A DNA stretch of 36,932 nt from Burkholderia sp. Bp8963 (GCF_003854275.1 NZ_QTQP01000065.1:1-36932), one strand, 5' to 3'; positions 24,403 to 33,613 are shown, counted from the stretch's first letter. Translations and numbers: made by a program. The notes: generated by a model from the sequence alone, not told the origin.

Positions 24403-25833
24403 ATGAGCGAGCGCTCGACGTTTCGCAAGGTAGTCGGCGTCATCGCCACATTCGGCGTGGTATGGGTCGTTGCAGGACTCTACTGGCGGTTCGCTCATCG
24501 TGTACCCACCGCACGCGAACTCGCTCTGGTCGGCATCGCGCTGCCGCTGTTGCTGATGGTCGCTTTCGTCTGCGTGCGGGCGACGCTTGCCAGACCAGCC
24601 GCGCCGCGCCGGGCCGTCTCGACGGCCGCCGCCACGCTTACCACGGCGACCACGGCTGCCGCAGCGCAGGTCGACGCACACGACGACTGGCCGACCGGAA
24701 CGCTCGCCGTACTCGACGGCGCGCTGTCCTTCCCGGCCGGGATGGCCTTCGGCGATATTCATGCAGCCGCCCGCAGTCGCGATACCGTCGGGCTGCACCC
24801 CACATTGAAACGGGTCGACGAATCCCGCATCTTCGCCGCTGACGCCACGTCGATCTCGCTCGATGACTTCGACGAACAGCTCCTTCCTTCCGGCTCGGCG
24901 GCCAGCCTCGACGACGAGCACTGGCGCGCGCTGATGCTGGCGGCGCACGCGCTCGACGGCCTGCTGTCCCGCCACGCTGTCGCCACGACCCACGACGCGT
25001 CGCTCCCCCGCCGCGCAAGGCCGCTCGCGCTGCATCTGCTGCTGCCTGCGCGCTGGCAGCAGATTGCGCCGACACTCGCCGCCTGGGTCGACGCACACGT
25101 CGCCCGGCAGCACGGCGCGTCCGTGACGCTGCCCGCACGGACACACATTGTCGAGCACCCTGCGCAGGCGTTGGCGATCGTCGACGAACTGAACGTCTCG
25201 CTCAATCGTGACCGGTCGACCGACCGCCATATCGTGCTGGCGTGCGATTCATGGCTCGGCCAGCACTCGGTCAATGCGCTCGAACGCGCCGACAGGCTGC
25301 ATGGGCCCGATTGCCGCGACGGTCTGGTCCCGGGGGAAGGCGCATGCGCGCTGCTGCTCGGCCTTGGGGACCGGGAAGACGACGGCTCGCCGCCTGCCGC
25401 ACGCATCCATCGTGTGAAAGCAGCCGAATCGACACCGGCTGCCGATCAACCGGACGAGACGGTCAGTCAATTGCTGGAAGCCGCCCGCACGCGAACCGTT
25501 GCGTACGGGATCGACATGGCGGCATGCGCGCTGGTCAGCGATGCAAGCCAGCGCAGCAGTCAGACCACGGAAATCGCCAACGCAGAATCCGCCTGGCCGG
25601 ACGACGACACCAGCGACCGTTGCCTGCATCTCGGGCTTGCCAACGGGGACAGCGGCGCAGCGCTTGCATTGGGCGCGGTGGCACTGGCGGCCGCCCACGC
25701 CGTTCGGGAGCGGCAGCCGACATTCGCCGCGACGGTTGCCCATCCGCACGCGCGCGCGGTTGCGCTCGTCACCCCACCGCTTCAGGGAGAGACTTCGCTC
25801 GAGCCGGTGGCCGCAACGAGCGTACGCGTATAA
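24403..25833 (+). CDS. Membrane-anchored ketosynthase/thiolase-fold-like protein, probably non-catalytic
   Basis: The 476-residue protein starts at an ATG preceded by a G-rich ribosome site. Two hydrophobic segments lie at about residues 10-28 and 39-58, followed by an Ala/Thr-rich linker to about 95. The rest resembles a beta-ketoacyl synthase fold. ACDSWLG (280-286) followed by a helix and GRL-like RADRLHG matches the family stretch 'vDSll...L...gRL'. PGEGACALLL (310-319) matches 'PGEGAaalll'. LVSDASQRSSQTTEIANAE (378-395) matches the 'D-l-s-g-e-x-x-R-x-x-E' segment, and ANGDSGAALALG (413-424) matches 'GdsGAAsgalal'. I see no clear active-site cysteine motif or HGTGT histidine, so it looks like a pseudo-enzyme. 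It is the only plus-strand gene and diverges from the vgrG operon, which suggests an accessory role in type VI function. Its last 52 bases overlap the convergent yejF end. Confidence 0.8.
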   Translation: MSERSTFRKVVGVIATFGVVWVVAGLYWRFAHRVPTARELALVGIALPLLLMVAFVCVRATLARPAAPRRAVSTAAATLTTATTAAAAQVDAHDDWPTGTLAVLDGALSFPAGMAFGDIHAAARSRDTVGLHPTLKRVDESRIFAADATSISLDDFDEQLLPSGSAASLDDEHWRALMLAAHALDGLLSRHAVATTHDASLPRRARPLALHLLLPARWQQIAPTLAAWVDAHVARQHGASVTLPARTHIVEHPAQALAIVDELNVSLNRDRSTDRHIVLACDSWLGQHSVNALERADRLHGPDCRDGLVPGEGACALLLGLGDREDDGSPPAARIHRVKAAESTPAADQPDETVSQLLEAARTRTVAYGIDMAACALVSDASQRSSQTTEIANAESAWPDDDTSDRCLHLGLANGDSGAALALGAVALAAAHAVRERQPTFAATVAHPHARAVALVTPPLQGETSLEPVAATSVRV

Positions 25834-27398
25834 GCATGACGCGGCGCCGCCAGCACCGCCTGCGTCTCCCCGCTCTCGACGATCCTTCCGCCGTGCATCA
25901 CGACGAGCCGGTGCGACACCGCGCGCAGCACATCGACATCGTGGCTGATGAACACATAGCTCAGCCGATGCCGCCGCTGCAACGTCGCCAGCAGTTCGAG
26001 AACCTGCTTCTGGATCGACACGTCGAGCGCGCTCGTCGGTTCGTCGAGCACGAGGATGCGCGGATCGACCGCGAGCGCGCGCGCGATCGCAATGCGTTGT
26101 CGTTGCCCGCCGGAGAATGCCACCGGATGACGCGACGCCGCGTCGACGGGCAAGCCGGATTCCGCGAGCAGCGCCGCCACACGTGCGCGCCGTGCGTCGG
26201 ACGTCATGTGCGGATGATGCAGCGCGAGCCCTTCCTCGACGATCTCGCCCACGCTCAGGCGCGGCGCAAGCGAGCCGAACGGATCCTGGAACACCATCTG
26301 AACGTGCGCGGCGCGTTCGAGCCGCGTCGCCGCACCGCCCGCACTGCCCGCGCCTTCTAGCCCCGCGTAGCGGATCGTGCCCGCCGTCGGCGCGACGAGT
26401 CCGACGAGCGACGCGGCCAGCGTCGACTTTCCGCAGCCCGATTCGCCGAGCACGCCGAGCGTCTCGCCTTCCCGTAGTTGCAGATCGATGCCTCGCAGCA
26501 CCGAGGGCGTCTCGCTGCGAAACAACCCGCGCCAGCCGCGCGCGCGCGTGCGATACCCGGCGTGCAGCGCGCGCACGTCGAGCACGCACCGCGCATCGGT
26601 GGCCACCGGCGCGATCGTGCGGCGCGGCGCGCTGTCGAACAGCTTGCGCGTGTACGCATGTTGCGGCGCCGCGAACAGCGCGTCGGTCGCACCCTGCTCC
26701 ACGATCTCGCCGTGCTGCATCACCGCTACGCGATGCGCGAAGCGGCGCACCAGATGCAGATCGTGCGTGATGAGCAGAATGGCGAGGCCGTGCCCGTCGG
26801 CGTCGGCTTCCTGGAGTTCGATGAGCAGATCGACGATCTGCCGGCGCACGGTGACATCGAGCGCCGTGGTGGGCTCGTCGGCGACCAGCAGACGCGGGTT
26901 GCCCGCAAGCGCCATCGCGATCATCGCGCGTTGCCGCTGGCCGCCCGACAACTGGTGCGGATAGGCGTCGACCTTGCGTTCGGGTTCGACGATGCCCATG
27001 CGCCGCAACAGCGCGATCGCCCGCTCGCGTGCCGCCGCGCCCCGCAGCCCTGCGTGCAGACGCAGGCTTTCACCGATCTGCCGCCCGATGGTCTTGAGCG
27101 GATTGAGCGCAGTCATCGGCTCCTGGAACACCATCGCGATGTCGCGGCCGCGCGTCGCGCGCCATTGCGCTTCGCTTTTGTCGAGCAACTCGTCGCCCGC
27201 GAGCCGCACGCGGCCGCTCACGCGCGCGGCATCGGCCAGCCCGAGCAGCGCGAGCGCGGTCAGGCTCTTGCCCGATCCCGATTCGCCGACGAGCGCGACG
27301 CGTTCGCCGCGGCCGATCGTCAGATCGAGACCATGCACGATCGTCCGCGCGCCGATCCGGATGTTCAGGTCTTCGACTTCCAGTACGGGCATCGTCAT
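25782..27398 (-). CDS. yejF: Peptide ABC transporter, double ATP-binding protein YejF
   Basis: The 538-residue protein carries two complete ABC ATPase domains, like E. coli YejF. Domain 1 has Walker A GESGSGKS (38-45), signature LSGGQRQR and Walker B LLVADEPT. Domain 2 has GESGCGKS, FSGGQRQR and LVLDEPTSALD. Oligopeptide/dipeptide transporter C-terminal motifs (HAYTRKL and HAYTRTL) follow each domain. The ATG overlaps the yejE stop as ATGA, with GGAG nine bases upstream. It powers uptake through YejB and YejE. Its 3' end overlaps the convergent ketosynthase-like gene by 52 bases, so there is no room for a terminator between them. It is the last gene of the nine-gene import operon. Confidence 0.95.
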   Translation of the reverse strand: MTMPVLEVEDLNIRIGARTIVHGLDLTIGRGERVALVGESGSGKSLTALALLGLADAARVSGRVRLAGDELLDKSEAQWRATRGRDIAMVFQEPMTALNPLKTIGRQIGESLRLHAGLRGAAARERAIALLRRMGIVEPERKVDAYPHQLSGGQRQRAMIAMALAGNPRLLVADEPTTALDVTVRRQIVDLLIELQEADADGHGLAILLITHDLHLVRRFAHRVAVMQHGEIVEQGATDALFAAPQHAYTRKLFDSAPRRTIAPVATDARCVLDVRALHAGYRTRARGWRGLFRSETPSVLRGIDLQLREGETLGVLGESGCGKSTLAASLVGLVAPTAGTIRYAGLEGAGSAGGAATRLERAAHVQMVFQDPFGSLAPRLSVGEIVEEGLALHHPHMTSDARRARVAALLAESGLPVDAASRHPVAFSGGQRQRIAIARALAVDPRILVLDEPTSALDVSIQKQVLELLATLQRRHRLSYVFISHDVDVLRAVSHRLVVMHGGRIVESGETQAVLAAPRHAYTRTLVAATGSSEVSP

Positions 27399-28621
27399 CG
27401 GGCGGCTCCTGCAGCGTGGGTGTTGGCATCCTTGGCATCATCGGCATCTGCACCGTCGGCGGCACGGTTGCGGTCGGCGGCGAACGATTCGCGCAATGCG
27501 TCGCCGATGAACGTGAGCAGCAGCAGCGTGACCACGAGCGCCGCGATGGCCGTGGCCGAAATCCACCACGCGGACAGATGGCCCTTGCCTTCGGCCAGCA
27601 ACTCGCCAAGGCTCGGCGCGGGCGGCGGCACGCCGAGCCCGAGAAAATCGAGGCTCGCGAGCGACACGATCGCCGCGCTCATCCGAAACGGCAGCCACGT
27701 GATGACCGGCGTAAGACTGTTCGGCAGGATGTGCCGCCACATGATCTGGCGATCGGACAGCCCAAGCGTGCGCGCGGCGCGCACGTATTCGAGCGCGCGC
27801 TTTTGCAGGAATTCGCCGCGCACGTAATCGGACAGCGTGATCCATCCGAAGGCGGCGAGCAGCACGAACAACAGCACGAGGCTCGCCTCGAAAATCGACG
27901 ACAGGATGATGAGCAGATAGAGATCGGGCAACGCGGTCCATACCTCGATCACGCGCTGGCCGAGCAGATCGACGAGGCCCGCGTAATAGCCCTGGAGCGC
28001 GCCCGCGAGCACGCCGACGAGCGCGCCGGTCAGCGTCAGCGCAAGCGCGAACAGCACCGAACTGCGAAAGCCGTAGAGCACGCGCGCGAACACGTCGCGA
28101 CCATACGCGTCGGTGCCGAGCCAGTTCTGCGCCGAAGGCGGCGCCGGAAATGGCTGCGCCGCGTGATAGTTCACGGTGTCGTAGCGATAGGGATCGGGTG
28201 CGTAGAGCGCGAAATTGCCGTTGCGCGAAAACTGCTCGCGGATGAACGGATCGAGATAGTCGGCCTCGGTGGGCAGTGCGCCGCCGAAGTCGCTATCGGC
28301 ATACGTGTGCAGCGCCGGGAACAGCCAGTGGCCGTGATAGCGCGCGACGAGCGGCCGGTCGTTGGCGATCATCCCCGCCAGCAGGCTCGCGACAAACAGC
28401 ACCGCGAACGCGACAAGGCTCGCGAAGCCGAGCCGTTGACGGCGCAAGCGCCGCCACCATGCCGACGCGCGAGCGAACTTCGCCGCGTCGCGGTGTGACG
28501 CAATGGCGCGCGACGGCGGCACGCATGCGGCCCCCGGTGGCATATCGGGAACGGCATGCGGCACGGCATCGGCGTAGTCCGCCTGCTTCGAATCCGCGTG
28601 CGATGAGCTGATGACTTCCAT
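27395..28621 (-). CDS. yejE: Peptide ABC transporter permease YejE
   Basis: The 408-residue protein has an N-terminal extension of about 65 residues rich in A, S and charged residues before the first membrane segment (about 67-90). The family protein in E. coli is shorter (341 residues). A periplasmic insert with NWLGTDAYGRDVFARVLYG, diagnostic of DppC/OppC/YejE permeases, precedes five further membrane segments. The EAA-type loop reads EYVRAARTLGLSDRQIMWRHILPN. The C-terminal tail is rich in A and D. It starts 14 bases after yejB and overlaps yejF by four bases. It forms the channel with YejB. Confidence 0.95.
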   Translation of the reverse strand: MEVISSSHADSKQADYADAVPHAVPDMPPGAACVPPSRAIASHRDAAKFARASAWWRRLRRQRLGFASLVAFAVLFVASLLAGMIANDRPLVARYHGHWLFPALHTYADSDFGGALPTEADYLDPFIREQFSRNGNFALYAPDPYRYDTVNYHAAQPFPAPPSAQNWLGTDAYGRDVFARVLYGFRSSVLFALALTLTGALVGVLAGALQGYYAGLVDLLGQRVIEVWTALPDLYLLIILSSIFEASLVLLFVLLAAFGWITLSDYVRGEFLQKRALEYVRAARTLGLSDRQIMWRHILPNSLTPVITWLPFRMSAAIVSLASLDFLGLGVPPPAPSLGELLAEGKGHLSAWWISATAIAALVVTLLLLTFIGDALRESFAADRNRAADGADADDAKDANTHAAGAAR

Positions 28622-28635
28622 GGAGAACCCCGGAT

Positions 28636-29685
28636 TCAGCGGCCGTTGCCGCCGAAGTGAATGCGCGGATCGATCAGCGCGTACGCGAGATCGCCCGCGA
28701 GCTTCGCGAACAGACTCACGGCCGTGAACACGAACAGCGAGCCCAGCACGACCGGATAATCGCGGCCGATGATCGCGTCGTAAGACAGGCGCCCTACGCC
28801 GTCGAGCGAAAACAGCGTCTCGATCAGCAGGCTGCCGCTCACGTATGCGGAGACGAACGCCGCGGGCAAACCTGTCGCGATCGGAATCAGCGCGTTGCGC
28901 AGCACGTGCCGCCACACCACCGCGTTGCGCGAGACGCCCTTCGCGCGCGCAGTCAGCACGTAATGGCGCGACAATTCGTCGATGAACGCGTTGCGCGTGA
29001 GAAACGACACGACGGCGAGGCTGCTCGTTACCGACGCCGTGACCGGCAGCACCAGATGCCAGATGCGGTCGAGCACGCGTTGCGCGAGCGGCAGCGCGTC
29101 GTGCTCTTCGGCGCCGAAGCCGCCGAGCGGAAAAACGTGCAGAAAGAGATCCCCGCTCAGCAGCATCATCAGCAGCACGCCGAGCACGAAGCCCGGGATC
29201 GCGTACGCGGCCAGCAGCGCGGCGCTCGTCGCGAAGTCGAACGTCGTGCCGCGCCGCAGCGCCTTCGCAATGCCGAGCGGCACCGCGATCAGATACGTGA
29301 GCACGAGCGTGCAGGTGCCGAGCGTGACCGTCACCGGCAGCTTGCTGACGATCAGCGCCCAGACCGAGCGATGCTGAAAGAACGACTGACCGAGATCGAA
29401 GCGCGCGTAATGCGTGAGCATGCGCACGTAGCGCGTGAGCGGCGGCACGTCGAAGCCGAACGTGTGGCGGATCGCGGCGACCTGCGCGGGATCGACGCCT
29501 TCGCTGCCGTGATAGCCGCCCGGGCCGGACGCGCCCTCGCCGTGAACCGATGCGCCTTGCAGCCGCGCCATCACCTGCTCGACAGGGCCGCCCGGCACGA
29601 ATTGCATGATGACGAAGGTCACCGTCAGCACGCCCAGCAGCGTGGGGATCATGAGCAGCAATCTGCGCCCGATATACGCGAACAT
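28636..29685 (-). CDS. yejB: Peptide ABC transporter permease YejB
   Basis: The 349-residue protein begins MFAYIGRRLLLMIPTLLGV, the usual N-terminus of DppB/OppB/YejB permeases, with six predicted membrane segments. An internal insert (about 45-65) contains GPGGYHGSEGVDP, a YejB feature. The EAA-like loop lies in RNALIPIATGLPAAFVSAYVSGS and the C-terminal SLDGVGRLSYDAIIGRDYP is typical. The open frame extends 64 residues further upstream into the binding-protein gene, but the ATG at 29685 fits the family. It lies five bases after the binding-protein stop. Confidence 0.95.
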   Translation of the reverse strand: MFAYIGRRLLLMIPTLLGVLTVTFVIMQFVPGGPVEQVMARLQGASVHGEGASGPGGYHGSEGVDPAQVAAIRHTFGFDVPPLTRYVRMLTHYARFDLGQSFFQHRSVWALIVSKLPVTVTLGTCTLVLTYLIAVPLGIAKALRRGTTFDFATSAALLAAYAIPGFVLGVLLMMLLSGDLFLHVFPLGGFGAEEHDALPLAQRVLDRIWHLVLPVTASVTSSLAVVSFLTRNAFIDELSRHYVLTARAKGVSRNAVVWRHVLRNALIPIATGLPAAFVSAYVSGSLLIETLFSLDGVGRLSYDAIIGRDYPVVLGSLFVFTAVSLFAKLAGDLAYALIDPRIHFGGNGR

Positions 29686-29690
29686 CAGAC

Positions 29691-31631
29691 TTACTCCGGT
29701 TGGGCCGCGCGTGTCGCGGCGTTCGTGTTCCGTGCATCGGGCGCGGCGTGCCACCAGCCGATGACCCAATCGAGCTCGCCGTATTGCCGCGGCACGCGTG
29801 CGGGCGGCGCGATACGCCGGTTCCACGCGATGCGCGAGTGCGTGGCGTGCCACTCCGGCACGATGATGCGTTCGCACAGCAGCACGCGATCGAGCGCGCG
29901 CGCCGCGGCGATCACCTCGCGTTCGCTGCCGGCACGCTGCACGTTGTCGACGAGCGCATCGACGGCGGGCGACGCGATGCCCGTGTAATTCTCGGAGCCC
30001 GGCGTGCGCGCCGCTCGGCTGCCAAAGCGGCGTTCCAGTTCGGCGCCCGGTATGGTCGCGGCGCGGTAGCCCAACGTCGTCATGTCGAAATCGAAATGCT
30101 TGAGGCGCTCGACGATGACGGTCTGATCCATGATGCGCAGCCGCGCGTCGATGCCGAGCAGTTTCAGGTTGCGCACGACGATCATCAGGATGCGCTCCAT
30201 GCCGGTGCCGTCGTCGAACAGTTCGATCGTGAACGGCGTGCCGGCCGCGTTGCGCAGCACGCCATCGCGGTAATGCCAGCCCGCGCTCGCGAGCAGCGCC
30301 TCGGCCCGCGCGAGATTGCGGCGCAGCCCGTTATGCGCTGACGTATCCGGCTGCGGCGGCAGCGCGCCGAACACCTCGGGCGGCACGCCGCCGCGCAGCG
30401 GTTCGAGCAGCGCCAGCTCGTCGGCGCCCGGCGCGCCGCGCGCGGCGAACACGCTTTCGTCGAAGAAACTGCGGGTGCGCGTGTACTGGCCGAAGAACAT
30501 GTTCCGATTGATCCACTCGTAATCGACCGCGAGACCGATCGCCTCGCGCACGCGTATGTCCTGGAACTTGGGCCGCCGCAGGTTGAAGAACAAACCCTGC
30601 GCGTTGCTGATGCCGTGGTCCGGAAATTCCTGCTTGCGCAGCGTACCGTTCGCAAAGGCCGGGCCGCTGTAGTTGCGCGTCCATTGCTCCGCGCTGCCTT
30701 CGGATATCGCGTCGACATCGCCGGCACGAAACGCCTGAAGCGGCGCCGACGGATCGCTGTAGAGCCGGAAACTCACGTTGGCGAAGTTGAACATGCCGCG
30801 GCGCACCGGCAGATCCGCGCCCCAATAGCGCGGATTGCGCCGATACACGATCTCGTGGTTGCTCGCGCCGGCGCCGATCAGATACGGCCCGCTCGCGATG
30901 GGCTCAACCGTGGCGAGCTGGTCGAACGTCAGCGCACTGCCGTCCGCCGCCCGCGCCCAGTCGCGCGAAAACACGTAGAGATCGCCCGCTTCGAGCACCG
31001 CACGGCGCTGCGCCGCGCGAAATGAGAAGCGCACCGTCTGCGCGTCGATCACGTCGACAGCGCGAATAAGCGCGTAGCGGCTGCTGTAGAGCGGCGACGC
31101 GGTCGAACCCGTCAACTGCTCGAACGAGTAGCGCACGTCCTGCGCCGTCACCGGCTTGCCATTGGAAAACCGCGCGGCCGGATTCAGATGAAACGTCGCC
31201 GAAAGGCCGCCAGGCGCGATCTCGACGCGATCGGCGAGCAACGGATATTGCGTGCCGACTTCATCGAGGCTGCGTTGCATCAGCGTCTCGAACATCAGAT
31301 TGACTTCGTCCGGCGCCGCGTTGCCGCGCAGCAGAAACGGATTGAGCGAGTCGTACGTCGCGATCTCGGTGTAGTTCGCGAGGCGCAGCGTGCCGTCGCG
31401 CGGTGGCGCGCGGTCGGCCCACGCGAAGCGCTGCATCGACGCATCGGGCCGCGCGTCGTCGAAGAGCGCAAGCGTGGTCTGCCACTGAGGATCAGGCGAA
31501 GCGTGTGCAAGCGTGACCGCGCCGGCAATGCACACGCATCGCGCAACGCGTGCAACCTGCGCGACGCGTGCGATCAGTGCAATCAGTGCGGACGGCCGCG
31601 CGCGCGACGTCGGACGGGCGGAATCGGCCAT
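29691..31631 (-). CDS. yejA: Extracellular solute-binding protein, YejA-like (SBP family 5)
   Basis: The 646-residue protein has a signal peptide of about 46 residues with an unusually long basic and hydrophobic start, cleaved near AHAS. The mature part opens with a segment on 'YDSLNPFLLRG' and 'EVNLMFETLMQRSLDE', then FHLNPAARFSNGKPVTAQDVRYSFEQL, the hallmark of family 5 peptide-binding proteins of the YejA branch. The C-terminal part includes the NFDG-like MTTLGYRA segment and the ENYTGIASPAVDALVD stretch. The length is close to E. coli YejA (about 604). It binds the ligand in the periplasm and delivers it to YejBE. Its ATG shares one base with the exbD stop (TAATG), which couples the TonB and ABC parts. 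Confidence 0.93.
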   Translation of the reverse strand: MADSARPTSRARPSALIALIARVAQVARVARCVCIAGAVTLAHASPDPQWQTTLALFDDARPDASMQRFAWADRAPPRDGTLRLANYTEIATYDSLNPFLLRGNAAPDEVNLMFETLMQRSLDEVGTQYPLLADRVEIAPGGLSATFHLNPAARFSNGKPVTAQDVRYSFEQLTGSTASPLYSSRYALIRAVDVIDAQTVRFSFRAAQRRAVLEAGDLYVFSRDWARAADGSALTFDQLATVEPIASGPYLIGAGASNHEIVYRRNPRYWGADLPVRRGMFNFANVSFRLYSDPSAPLQAFRAGDVDAISEGSAEQWTRNYSGPAFANGTLRKQEFPDHGISNAQGLFFNLRRPKFQDIRVREAIGLAVDYEWINRNMFFGQYTRTRSFFDESVFAARGAPGADELALLEPLRGGVPPEVFGALPPQPDTSAHNGLRRNLARAEALLASAGWHYRDGVLRNAAGTPFTIELFDDGTGMERILMIVVRNLKLLGIDARLRIMDQTVIVERLKHFDFDMTTLGYRAATIPGAELERRFGSRAARTPGSENYTGIASPAVDALVDNVQRAGSEREVIAAARALDRVLLCERIIVPEWHATHSRIAWNRRIAPPARVPRQYGELDWVIGWWHAAPDARNTNAATRAAQPE

Positions 31632-32038
31632 TACTGCTCCGGCTGCGTCACCAGCGACAGCTTCGTGATGCCCGCGTGCTGCACCGCGCCCATCACCTTC
31701 GCGACGGGGCCGTACGGCACGCGCTCGTCGGCCTGCAGCGACACGGCGAGATCCGCGTCCTGCTGCTTGCGCTGTTCGAGTTGCGATTCCACCTGCGCGA
31801 GCGGCACGGGCTGCTTGTCGAACCAGACTGTGCCCGCGTTGTCGACGCTCACGGTGAGCGGTTTTTTCGGATCGGCGGAAGCGGTTGCTTCGGTCTTCGG
31901 CAGATTCACGTGGATTGCCTTGTTGAGCAGCGGCGTCGTCACGATGAAGGCAACGAGCAGCACGAGCATCACGTCGACGAGCGGCGTGATATTGATTTCG
32001 CTGAGGACGTCGTCGTCCTGATTGGAGGAGAAAGCCAT
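31631..32038 (-). CDS. exbD: Biopolymer transport protein ExbD
   Basis: The 135-residue protein has a short cytosolic N-terminus with SEINITPLVDVMLVLLVAFIVTTPLL, the single membrane helix that carries the essential proton-path aspartate (D22). A periplasmic alpha/beta domain follows. Length and order match the family. The ATG shares a base with the exbB stop (TGATG) and has GGAGG inside the exbB end. With ExbB it forms the proton-driven motor for the TonB encoded next to it. Confidence 0.95.
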   Translation of the reverse strand: MAFSSNQDDDVLSEINITPLVDVMLVLLVAFIVTTPLLNKAIHVNLPKTEATASADPKKPLTVSVDNAGTVWFDKQPVPLAQVESQLEQRKQQDADLAVSLQADERVPYGPVAKVMGAVQHAGITKLSLVTQPEQ

Positions 32039-32790
32039 CAGGCGGCGACCTCCGTGGCGCGGGCGAAAACCGGGCGGCTTTGATCGGCGCGCGGCGCGTT
32101 CGCCGCACGCTCGGCAGCGCTTTCGGCTGCATTTTTTGCTGGAAAGCGAAACTGCTGGCGCTGGGCGAGCGCGTAGAGCGTGCCTGCGTGATCGTCGAGG
32201 CGCGCGACCGCGGCTTTCGTTCCGCGCACGAAGATGTTGTACGCAAGCACGGCCGGCACAGCGACGGCGATGCCGATGCCCGTCGCGACAAGCGCCTCGC
32301 CGATCGGCCCGGCCACCACGTCGATGCTCGCCGATGCCGCATGCGAAATCGCCCCGAGCGCGTGAATGATGCCGAACACTGTGCCGAACAGCCCGACGAA
32401 TGGCGCGATGCTGCCCACCGACGCAAGCCACGCGAGCGAATGTTCGAGGCGTCGGCGTTCATGCGCGATCTGGCGCGCGAGTTGGCGCTCCAGCGTGTCC
32501 TGGCGGCTCCACAGGTCTTCGGGATTGTCGCTGCCAAACGTGCGCGCCTGTTCGAGCGCGGCGAGCGCGGCCCCGGTCACACGCGCCTTGGGGCCTGCGG
32601 GCAACGCGCGCGAAGCGATATCGACGAGCGTATGCGCGCCGTCGAGCGCGTCGTCGGTGCGCCGGTCGGCGCGTGCGGCGCGCGTGTGCTGGATCGCCTT
32701 CAGGACGATGATCGTCCACGTCGCGATGGAGAACGCGCCAAGCAGCCACAAGGCGCCCTGCACAATAAGGGTGAGCGGCAACGAATTCAT
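32038..32790 (-). CDS. exbB: Biopolymer transport protein ExbB
   Basis: The 250-residue protein has three membrane segments: about 8-30, 125-148 (containing VGLFGTVFGIIHA) and 165-188 (containing GEALVATGIGIAVAVPAVLAYNIF), the MotA/TolQ/ExbB signature. A cytosolic helical loop rich in R and E lies between the first two. The ATG at 32790 is chosen because upstream codons give no membrane-compatible sequence. It starts 16 bases after tonB. It forms the pentameric ring around ExbD and energises TonB. Confidence 0.95.
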   Translation of the reverse strand: MNSLPLTLIVQGALWLLGAFSIATWTIIVLKAIQHTRAARADRRTDDALDGAHTLVDIASRALPAGPKARVTGAALAALEQARTFGSDNPEDLWSRQDTLERQLARQIAHERRRLEHSLAWLASVGSIAPFVGLFGTVFGIIHALGAISHAASASIDVVAGPIGEALVATGIGIAVAVPAVLAYNIFVRGTKAAVARLDDHAGTLYALAQRQQFRFPAKNAAESAAERAANAPRADQSRPVFARATEVAA

Positions 32791-32806
32791 GTTCGGACTC
32801 CGGAAA

Positions 32807-33613
32807 TCAGTCAAGTTGGAAATTGAGCGGAACGTCGACCCAGCCATCGACAGGCGTGTCGCCCCGCTTCGCGGGCACGAAGCTCCAGTGCCGCACGGCC
32901 GCGACGGCGGCATCGTCGAGCACGCGGTGGCCGCTTGAACGACGGACCTCGATCGAGTCGGGCGAGCCGTCCGCACGCACGTGCACATGCAGGACGACCC
33001 TGCCCTGCCAGCCGTAGTCCTGCGCCGTCGCCGGGTAGTCGGGCGCGGGGTTGTGCAGGTAATCGGCGTTGCCGTCGGGCAGCGTGGTCTTTTGCGTGGC
33101 CGGTGCGGTGGCTGCGGCCGGTGCGGCCGGTGCGGGCGCAGCCGATTCCGCCGGCGCGGCCGAGGGCCGCGCGGCGGGTGGCGGCACGGACGCAGACGGC
33201 GCTTGCGCCGGTGTCGGCACTGAGCGCGGCTTCGGTGCGTGCCGTGCCTGAGGCAACGGCTTCGGCGGTGTCACCGGCTTTGGCACGGGCGCTTGCGGCA
33301 GCGGTTTTGGTGCGGCTGTCATCTGCAACGCGATTGGCGGCGTGACGACCGGCTCGTGCGACGCGGGCCGCGCATGCAGCCACGCCGCGATCAGCGCCGC
33401 ATGCAACACGCCGACGACGAGCACGCCGCCCACCGCCTGACGCACGGTGACAGGACCGCCGTCACGCGAGTCGAGCGACGCATCGGCGCCCGCAATCGCT
33501 TGCCGCGACGCGGCAGCCCCACCATGCCGGGCCCCGGTGACGAGCACCCGCCACGCCGCGCGCCGCCGCTGCGACAGCGCGGGATCGTCGATGGTCAGCG
33601 ACGCGGCGCTCAC
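32807..33613 (-). CDS. tonB: TonB energy-transducing protein
   Basis: The 268-residue protein starts at a GTG overlapping the receptor stop (GTGA), with GCGAGG about eight bases upstream. The N-terminal cytosolic part is unusually long (about 58 residues, polar and Arg/Ala-rich) before the single membrane helix (59-79). A proline, alanine and lysine-rich periplasmic spacer (about 85-175) follows. The C-terminal domain (about 185-268) has YPATAQDYGWQGRVVLHVHV and AVRHWSFVPAKR, the TonB C-terminal signature. It contacts the TonB box of the receptor. The dedicated copy within this operon implies a specific partner receptor. Confidence 0.95.
   Translation of the reverse strand: MSAASLTIDDPALSQRRRAAWRVLVTGARHGGAAASRQAIAGADASLDSRDGGPVTVRQAVGGVLVVGVLHAALIAAWLHARPASHEPVVTPPIALQMTAAPKPLPQAPVPKPVTPPKPLPQARHAPKPRSVPTPAQAPSASVPPPAARPSAAPAESAAPAPAAPAAATAPATQKTTLPDGNADYLHNPAPDYPATAQDYGWQGRVVLHVHVRADGSPDSIEVRRSSGHRVLDDAAVAAVRHWSFVPAKRGDTPVDGWVDVPLNFQLD

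Noticed and set aside
28622..29737. Upstream extension of the yejE frame over yejB
   Set aside because: The extra sequence is arginine-rich shadow of yejB; the YejE-like sequence begins after the ATG at 28621.
31632..32537. Upstream extension of the yejA reading frame through exbD and exbB
   Set aside because: The extension gives basic, non-signal-like sequence and overlaps two real genes. The start at 31631 gives a signal peptide and a TAATG junction.
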